Assembly: GCA_000320605.2 (NCBI GenBank) | Contig: KB445808.1 | Location: 62,001 to 126,000, forward strand | DNA length: 64,000 bases | Source: Gelatoporia subvermispora B | Taxonomy: Eukaryota; Basidiomycota; Agaricomycetes; Polyporales; Gelatoporiaceae | Direction of reading: 5' to 3' | Part shown: one piece after another, positions 55,773 to 64,000 of the stretch | Layout of the letters: the number at the start of each line of letters is the position of its first letter | How positions within the stretch are numbered: position 1 is the stretch's first letter | Translations under genes and position numbers: made by a program | Notes under the pieces: model-generated | The model's database searches: none | What the model was told of the DNA's origin: nothing | What the model saw: the letters and a program-made list of their open reading frames with translations, nothing else

Positions 55773-58700
55773 TTACGCAAATGTATTGTTCTTCCTCTTG
55801 CGGCTATCTTTCTTGATATTATTGCGCTGTTGCTTCCGCTTGGCAGCAGCCTCGGGATTTGTGGTAGCCTGCGCGAGCACTTTAGAATATCAATCCGCAC
55901 TATCGGTTTGAGGGACGTACCAGCACAATTCGTGCATTTCGGCGCTCTCTGCGCAGACCCTGCACGCTCTGGCGAATGCGGTTGTACACAGTCGCGAACT
56001 TGGTCGTTCCGACCTTCGCTTGAACAAGGTCTTGTAGTTCAACCGCCAATGCCTTGAGTTCCTCTGGCAGCATACCCAATGTAAGAATGGCATCAGCAAT
56101 CGTCCACAGACTTTACTCACCCATTTGGGGGTCGCGGATGGTATCATCCTCAGTAACCCGGTATATCGGAGACAGTATATGCATCAAAAATCGTTCAACC
56201 TGGCTCGCATCCATGTACGAAACCATAGCTGCGAACCACTTGAGCACAGCCATTGGCTCGTGGACCCAATTCGCCTAGGAGCCATAGGAAGTCAGCGCAT
56301 TCAACGCAAACACGGCATTCATTACACACCGGAGCAGAGGCTTTGTTGCGCCGTGCGATGTGAGCAGACCGTGCCTGATATGATAGTTTCGAGAACAACC
56401 AAGGTAACAGTTGCTTCTCTCCACGAGCATCTTCCTGTTCGCTTTCGCTGCCGTCCTCATCTGCGTCCTCATCCGCATCTTCATCCGCGCCGCCCCCTTG
56501 CTGCTCTTCATCGACGTCCGTTCTACTAGTCGTTGGTTCTGTCGGGTCCGCAAGGCAGATGCATTTCCCAGCGTAAAACAGATTCTTTACAATCTGCAGG
56601 CTGAGGGCGTCGTCGAGATTGGGGCTCCGGAGTTGCAAGCACAGCTTGTTGGTGACGTCCTCCATACCCGCGGGGGAGAAGGGCGACGTCTCAGGCAAGT
56701 CCGGCTGAGGAGCTGCCGCAGGGACTACAGAAAACAATGAGCCGAGCAACCGGCAAGAGGCAGTGCGCGTCCATGCATGTGGGAACAGGAGATGCGCGAC
56801 GACGACGGGCCATTCCACCTTGTCCTGCTGGGACGTAAGCTCTGGCATGACCCGCAGAAGCTTGGACGTGACGCTAAGCGCGTGGTATGATATCTGCCAT
56901 TCAAGCTCGTGTTCTGCAACGTCAGCATCCCCATCCTCCGCTGCTTGCTCGAGTAGGGTCGCACTATGCCTCAGGGCCCCGTTCACGTCCTCCAGGATCA
57001 AGTTGGCATATATTGATACGTCTTTCTGCAACAGATCGATGATAATCCCATAGATCTGCGACGAGACACGGGCCAGTTGCGGTTGAGAGTATTGAACGGC
57101 CCAAGCGTGGATATGCGACATGACGACGTTGCGCTGGGAGTCTTCCAGACGTGCGAACAAGCTCTTGATCAGCTCCGCAGCCATCTCCCTGCACTTGGCC
57201 GAGTCGTCGTTGGCTATGACCATGACCAATGCGACGAATAGCAGATCCGAGTATTCCCGGATGAGAACTACCTGGAACTTGGAGATGATCGCGCTTAGTA
57301 GCTCCATGACAGATTTGCGGCCGCTTTCATAGACATAGGAGAGGTTTTTCGCCAAGAAAGTCATCTGTTTGCGGAGTCGGCCCTTGCCTTGTGGGTAATC
57401 CAGAAGGAACTGAAGCAAGACGCCACGACATAGCTCCTGTACCTGGGGAGACTGGCTCGTTACCATCACTTCAGCGACCTTGTCCATCATGTCGTAGATT
57501 TCCGGCACAACGAACTTGCGGGCGACGATGGCACGCAGCATGGTAAAGACCGAGGCTTGGCGGGTCGGGTCCTCGAGGTCCGGCGAAAGAAGCTCTAGCA
57601 GATAAACCAGGTCCTTCTCTTTGACTTGAGCGTCGGGCTGTTCCCTGAGTATAATGGCAAGAGACTTGAACGCAGTTTGAACGACCTCGGACTCGGTCGT
57701 GCCTTGCTGCTTGATGATGTCGATGATCTGACGAATGAATACAGGAAGAGACTTCGGGACATTCTTCAGCGGACACCTCAAGATTGCAGCGGCGGCTCTC
57801 ATGCCCGGAATGACAACCTGCATCTGGTTAGAATACAGCGTGTTTCCGATGACGGTAACCATGGGCTCAAGTCGGGCAATAATCTTCGAATCCTGGAAGT
57901 CGAACCGGCTCCTGCGATGCGCAGTATTGAACAATTCTAGTCCAAACGCGATGAACCTGAAGAGCACACATTAGCTCGTCTTTGACGCACGGAAGTCCCG
58001 GCGTACCTGAAGGAGTTGTTGGCGTAATGGTCGTTTTCTTGATTAACTTTCCGCTTCATCTGGATTCCTCCTATATCCTTCTCATTGCCATCCCTCTTCG
58101 GCACATTCTTCAGGAACTTCGCGTTCTGGCTGATGAGAGTATGGCAAAGAACCAGAAGTTCGGCGGGGACGAGATGCTCGTTGGCGTTGAGGCTGCCAGC
58201 GATTCTCCGCAGGAGGTCGTCGACTTGCTGAAGCATCTTCAACGTCTCGGTTTCCTTCAAGATGTTACGAATTGGGAGTAGCAAGTTGCTGATCTTGGAA
58301 GGAGTGATATACTTTGCAATGATCGCGAACGAATCAAACCCTTTGGAGGACGACGACTTGACCTCGCGGACCTTCGTTTTGAACCCTTCAGCCTGAACAT
58401 CCTTACCAGACTCCCCGAAGATCACCTCGGCGGACACGTGGGCGACATCGTTCACGCAATCATCCAAATTACCGAACTGCGAGGCGGACTCTCCTGATGT
58501 TACGTGGACGAGTAATGCGTGGGTGACGAAAGCCAGGATGTGAAGATGCGGCCCTCGAAGCAGAGCAGCGCGCAACTCGCGGAGGATGATCGGAAGGTAT
58601 GAGGGACCCAGAGTGACTGCGATACGGCAGAGTGTTTCCCGCGTCAGATCTCGTGTCTCCTGTGACTTACTGCGGAAGACTTGGCTGAGAATCGTGAGCA

Positions 58701-61700
58701 ACCGGGAGGTCTGCGCTTCCCGGGGCTTCGGAGGTAGGTGCTTCGCGACTTGTACTATACCGATGGAAATGGGTATCCTGAGACTGTCTTCATTCTCATC
58801 ACGCTTCTCCAGGTGATGCAGGAGGCTTGGAAGGAGACGATTGTTGACCGCATCTTCAATCCGAGCTGCTTCGGGAAGCTTAGCAGGGGCGAGTAAATCC
58901 GCCGGTGCGCTGGCATCAGCTTCAGTTGCGTCGAGGACCTCTTGTTCAGCGTCCTCCGATGGCACGTCTTGCTCCACCGGCTTTTCCATCGAAAAATGGA
59001 AATTGTCGAGTATTGCTACTAGGGCACGGATGTACACGCGTTCGGACGCATCCTTGAGCCTCGAGAGCTTGAGATACGATTGAACCAGAGCAAAGTACGC
59101 GCCCCAGTTGAGATGCCGAGCCATCTTGCCGGTCGTGATGATCGCTTCGTTCACGAGGTGGTGATCAACGGTCGCGGTGGATGTGATGAAGTTCCCAACA
59201 AGCGGAACAAAAATCTCCGCCAACGTCGTGCTGCGAACTTGTCCGCTATCGCAATGTTCAGCCAACCTCCTCAGCGCTCGTGTGCGGCGGTGGATTTGGA
59301 CATGGTGGATGTTGTTGAAGAAGTTGGCTTCATCGTCTCCGCCAGCGAGCAGCGGCCGCATCTCCTGAAGAGAAGCTATGCGATCGCATTTCGCGACCGC
59401 ATGCGAGATGACGCTCAAGATCTCCGCACGAACCAACTCGTTCTTGGAACGCAAGCCGTTCCTGAGTCCTGGCCACAGTACTTTCGTGAAGGTGATCTCG
59501 TACTCCACATCATCTGATTGAGCCACAACGTCGGTGAAGCGCTTCAGCGTGTGGGCCGCGTTGTTGCGTATGGTCAGCTCCACCGGATCTTGAATGAAGC
59601 TGAGCATGTTGTACAGGATCGGTAGCCAATGCTTGCTCGGCAGTAAGCTATACGACGTCTCATTCAGCTCGGTGAACGCTCCCAGCCGTCGATCAAAGTC
59701 CGGCTCCTCCATCCTCTTGCGGGAATACGCGTTCAACGACTCCATCAAACCCGCCAGAGGGCGCAAGGATTCGGCAGCGTCAGCGAGACACCGGAACGCA
59801 GCAGCCAGGGCAACACGTCCTTGCCTCGACCGCAACGTCTGGAAGAGCAAAGATAGCAGTGCGAACGTCCTCGTGTGGATTGAACTGCTGACGTCCGCGA
59901 GGTCCGGAATGAGGGGGAAGAGATTGTTGAGAATCTTCACCATGTCGACCTTGGTCTTCTCCGGGACAACCTTCGACGGTTTCCGCAGTAGCGGGAGGAA
60001 TAGTCCGAGCAGCGTGGCAGCCTGTTGCGAGTCTTGCATGTACGGCGCAAGCTCCGACAGGATGCTGATCTGTCGCCGGCCGAGGGTGTCGGCTACCGTT
60101 GCAATACCCTTCGTACGCTCGACCAAGATAGAGATATCAGTCAGGAGCCGAGAGACATCAGGCTTCAGAACGCCCTCTAAGACTTCTGCGTCCGCCACAG
60201 ATAAGGCGAGGAGGTTGTCCACAACGTCGAACACCCTCGAGATGACAGTCGGCTTGACATTAGTCGCGATCAAGCAATCATAGATCTTCGGCAGGGTGCG
60301 CTTGTCGTACACAACGAGGAATCGGACATATTCCTTCCGTGAGGACCAGACGAAGAACAGCTCGAGCAGTGCTGAAGGTGCTTGCGTATTCTCCAGATCG
60401 AGCGATGGAATTCGGGGTGAGATGAGCTCCCGGAAAGCAGTGGGCATGTAAGGTGAGAAGTCGTACTCGACAGGGCACCGGAAGAAGTCTGCAAACCGCT
60501 TCAAGCCGAGTTGGCGGATAGTTCGCGCACCACGGGTAGTCCCTGCACTCTCCTCCGCGTTTTCCTCGTCCTCCGCATCGGCTTCTGCAGCCGGTTCGGC
60601 GTCGGCGTCGGCGTCAACCTGCTTCTGGGATGCAATGCGAGACTGAGCATTGGCCATAAGGTCCAGTAGCGTCCCAAGAAGAACAGGCCAACGGGGGACC
60701 AAGCGTGACCCGAGGTGCTTCATGACATCGCCGAGCAGAGTGAGGAAACCAATCTGCTGCTTATCCGAGACCTCACCAGAAACCGGTCGGATGTTATACT
60801 CCCCGTCCACATCCATAGCAGTGTCCTTGCTGATGGGTTGCAACATGAGGTCGACAAGGAGCTGCAGCTCGTCATCAGTACAGCCGCCCAGGGCCGTTAG
60901 CACAGCGGCGCGCCGATCGGCGCCGCGCGTGCGACCACGTTTCTCGAGCATCAACCCGAAGAGCAGCCTGATGACCACATCGACAAATTCTTGCCTATCC
61001 TTCTCCTCGAGCTGGGTAATGTCCAGCTGAGTGAGCTCGTCCCGCCATCTCGTGTCGTCTAAGAGGACGTGCAGGGTGTCTTCGCGCGAAGCTAGTCGAG
61101 GGGACTTGTATGTGAGAAGGCAGGAAAGGGCGAGTTTCTGCAGGGAGCGGTCCGGATGCGAGAGCAGGGAGATATAAATGGACCGCAAGATCTCCGTGGA
61201 GCGGAGTGCCTTCGGGTTGACGAACTTCGAGAAGAGCGTCAGCCAGGAGCTCATCTTGTGGCGCGGCAACTTGGAGTCGGCTTCTGGTCCACCCAAAGAG
61301 AGGAAGTGAGGGACCAAGTCGCGACTGTGCTTTTCCGCCAGGGACGAGTTGACTCCCAAAGCAGACATGACCTGCGCCTCGTAAGTGACAGGGTCGAAGC
61401 GATCGTCGAGGTCCTGCTCCTAAACGCATAGTCAGCGGACAATCACAGAGTATGGCAGCTATTCGCATACTTTTATAACTGCACGCTTTGCGCTGTCTCC
61501 GCGCAGCCACCTATTCACGACACAGCGTGTCTTGTGTGCACTAGGGTCCCTCCACGTCTTCTCGTCTTCCCACACGTCGTCCTCCTCTTCTTCCTCGTCC
61601 TGCGCCCACCCCGGACAGACAAAGCTCGAGCCCGAAGACACACTCTTTAGCTCCTCAAACATCAGCTGCCACACCAGGTCACCGAAGCGTTCGGCAAGGG

Positions 61701-63967
61701 CTGAGAGCGCCTCTGCAGCGGCAGCCCACAGCGGCCGGAGGTTCACCTTGAGCTGTGCGATCAGCCAACGTGCACATACGTCTGCGCCTATGTCGTCGCC
61801 GTCGCGGACGACGACGGGCAGCCGCCCGATGCGCAGGACACGCTCGCGCGAGCCCTGGACGTCTATGGACACCTCTTCGCCTTGCAGTGCGCGTTTGAGC
61901 ACGTCCGAAGTGCCGTCCGGCGCTTTGATGAGAGGTGAGGTGAGCAGGCGCAGGACGCTCAGTCGGAGAGGGCGTGAGTGGGAAAGGAGGGACGCTTGCA
62001 GGGAGGGATAGATGGCATCTAGGGGTAGTGCAGATGTATGTCCACGACTGCTTCACCTCAACAAGCGGTTCCACATATAAGAAATAATCCACCACGCACC
62101 TTCGTTGCAGAATGGTTACCAGACCGCTGAGCACAGAGCTCGACCAATTCCACCGCTCTATAAATTTCCGCGTCCAGGACAGAACATCGCATTTATCCGC
62201 CCATTCTGAGGCATCGCGTCCCGACAAGCACTCCAAGCAAGATCCGATCACCCACGCCGCGTTAGCGTATGAAGCCTCGTAGTTCTCGTGTGGTTCCGGA
62301 ATGTCGAGTGTCGCGTCAACGATCTTGATGATCAGCGGACAGATAGAGGGGAGTAAGCTCGACAACGCAAGCACATCATGCAGCACGAGAACCTATCAAG
62401 CGCGTCAGATAGCCTATCCTCACCTCTCCAACGAAAACTCACATTGTCCTCGTTCAGCTCCCACCCGCCCAGCCTCGCCTCGACCCAGCTCTGCAGCCGC
62501 TGCTTGAATACCACATCCACCTCCCCCAGCTTTTTCTCCCTCTGCACCGCGACCAACAACTGCAGCGTCCCGCGCGTCTCGGCCTCCAACATCTGCGGCG
62601 CGCGCTTCATGACCAGCGGCTGCGCAAGTAGCTTCCAGCCGCCCCATCCCGCGTCAGCGAGTGCACCTGCAAGTTCCAGGCCAAGCCGCGGGCGAGTCCA
62701 TGCGTGCTCGAGCACCTTGCGCCCGGGGCCCATCCACAACGCCATGTCCCCTGCTGTTAGCGTGCTTATAGCGATCTTGAGCAGGGCGTCGTGGAGCTCG
62801 TCGGCGAGCGGGAGGGAGGGGTACGGCACGAGCAGCGCAGACAGGTGGAACGCGGAGAGGCGCGAGCCGGTGCGAACAGAGCAGGCGATGAAGGCTACTT
62901 CAAGGGTCCGCCTGAGCCGTTCGGTAGCAGCGGGGAACTGAGTCTCTTGTGTGTAGGAAGCGACGAGGACGTCGGCGAGGGGCGCGAACTGTTCGGCGGC
63001 CTTACAGTGGTGAATGAGCGCTGTCAGCATCCGCCGGATGAGCGTGTGCGACGCTGTGGGATCAGCGCAGGAGAGGTGGTACTCGAGGAGAGGTTTGAAG
63101 ATGCTCGGGGTCGCAGTGTGTAAGGTTTGTGATACCGACTACAATGCACAACCTTTTAAAACTCTGACTTCTTTAAAAGTATAACCGTGCACTCACCTTG
63201 CACGCTGAGACGAATATCCACGCACACGCATCAGCGAGCGTGCCGTCCTCTGCGCCCTCAGCGACTATCTCTGCGCAGCGCGCCCTAAGCGCAGGCTTCA
63301 GACGGCGCAGCGCGGCGCCCCACACCTCCGCGGTCGCGCGCTGCACCTCCGGGTCACACTTCGGCAGCGTGTCGCGGAAGGCGCGCCATGCCTGCTCAAG
63401 CAGCTCCTGGTCGACCGCGGGCACAAGGACATATCTGAATAGCGTAGAAAATGTGGCAAGGAGGGCAGTTAGTGCTGGAGCGGAAAGCGAGCGAGGGAGG
63501 AGCTGCAGGAGGCGCCTGAGGATGTCGGGGTAGGCGGGCGCGAGCGTCGTGCGCAGGTCGTGAGCAAGTTTTTGAAAGAGACTTCAGAGCGGTCAGCATG
63601 TGCGATAGTAGATGAAAATGAGGGCACACACTCGAAGAGAGCCTTGTAAGCCTCGTCGTCCGCTGCGCTGATCGCGGTCAACCATATATCCGTAACCTCC
63701 CTCCAATGGTGCAGCAACAGCGGCATCGACGCCGAGAGCCGTTCAGCGGCATTAGCAAAGTTGATGAAGGCGGGTGATAGATTGAGTTCGCGCCAGTGCG
63801 CGAGGGCTTCGTGAAAGTGAGAATCATTGTCCTGTGGAAGACATTCAGCATGGACATAGATGATGGACGTGGGGAGTTGTGCATACGGCGATCTCCTGGT
63901 CAAAGTTCGTTTGGCTGAGAGCCGATGGGAGATGGACCTGCTTAAGGCTCTTCTTGTACGATTGGTG
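55773..63967 (-). CDS. UTP20: U3 snoRNP / SSU processome protein Utp20 (5' end outside window)
   Basis: Eleven exons in the window: 63887-63967 (starts at acceptor CAATCAG), 63632-63831, 63197-63581, 62443-63138, 62100-62392, 61471-62047, 58007-61419, 56330-57956, 56121-56274, 55921-56063, 55773-55868. They encode 2554 residues, close to the usual 2500-2800; only the first coding exon with the initiator Met is missing to the right. The opening HQSYKKSLKQVHLPSAL is the conserved Utp20 N-terminus. The body is a HEAT-type helical repeat solenoid (for example RRLAEHCDSGQVRSTTLAEI, RFIAFGLELFNTAHRR), with an acidic Asp/Glu stretch near residue 2200, and a very basic nucleolar C-terminus (RKQQRNNIKKDSRKRKNNTF). 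It acts in 18S rRNA processing. One exon is 3.4 kb, unusual for this genome region. Confidence 0.95.
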
Positions 63968-64000
63968 CTGATTGCGAAGTTAGCGAGGCCTACGACGTTA

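Noticed and set aside
61532..62011. Ser-rich plus-strand frame opposite UTP20
   Set aside because: Antisense shadow of acidic UTP20 codons; no splice or start features.
1..64000. CRISPR arrays, bacterial operons, rRNA or viral insertions
   Set aside because: The window is spliced nuclear fungal DNA; no regularly spaced repeats, no ribosome-binding-site spacing, no rRNA blocks and no capsid or reverse transcriptase frames were seen.

Overview
The window is nuclear DNA of a filamentous basidiomycete, most likely a mushroom-forming Agaricomycete. Genes are split by many short GT-AG introns (mostly 48-70 nt), several exons are very small (6, 7, 13, 16 and 19 nt), both tRNA-Ala genes carry a 9-nt intron, and the proteome is typical of the group (F-box proteins, HET-domain protein, PL14-type lyase, eukaryotic RNA-dependent RNA polymerase). 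All gene models below were spliced by hand and checked for reading-frame continuity across every junction; no database was searched.

Layout. 1-5.7 kb: tail of an unknown gene, a decayed F-box copy, an intact F-box gene and a phosphatidylserine decarboxylase-family gene. 5.7-13.3 kb: palindromic direct repeats, a PL14-like lyase and an unknown Pro/Ser-rich ORF bracketed by two convergent tRNA-Ala(AGC) genes, then RNA polymerase I/III subunit AC40. 14-18.7 kb: a HET-domain pseudogene broken by a MITE and two nonsense codons, a second decayed gene, and a flavin-reductase-like gene. 19.4-30.6 kb: the most interesting segment. It holds a 19-exon minus-strand gene whose single reading frame joins an RNA-dependent RNA polymerase (DLDGD motif) to an Upf1-like SF1 helicase, a NadR/Ttd14-type P-loop ATPase starting 62 bp away head-to-head, and a second SF1 helicase. 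31-38.7 kb: a poorly resolved locus with an Ifi-6-16-like tail, a pinin homologue, an unusually short SRP72, and a histidine-acid-phosphatase homologue whose catalytic His is Asn. 38.9-44.5 kb: neutral ceramidase (22 exons) and ketopantoate hydroxymethyltransferase. 44.5-47.9 kb: gene-poor, with a second MITE copy. 47.9-55.3 kb: a dynamin-family GTPase, a secreted Ser/Thr/Pro-rich GPI-type protein and CTD kinase subunit gamma. 55.8-64 kb: UTP20, lacking only its first exon.

How the genes fit together. Most are independent housekeeping genes: rRNA transcription and processing (AC40, UTP20), SRP72, CTD kinase, splicing-associated pinin, pantothenate and phospholipid/sphingolipid metabolism. The 19.4-30.6 kb block is the only one suggesting a functional unit. 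In fission yeast and Neurospora an RdRP acts with a separate SF1 helicase (Hrr1, SAD-3) in RNA silencing; here the two activities appear to lie in one polypeptide with a further helicase next door. HET-domain decay and MITE insertion point to an accessory, rearranging stretch at 14-17 kb and 44-47 kb.
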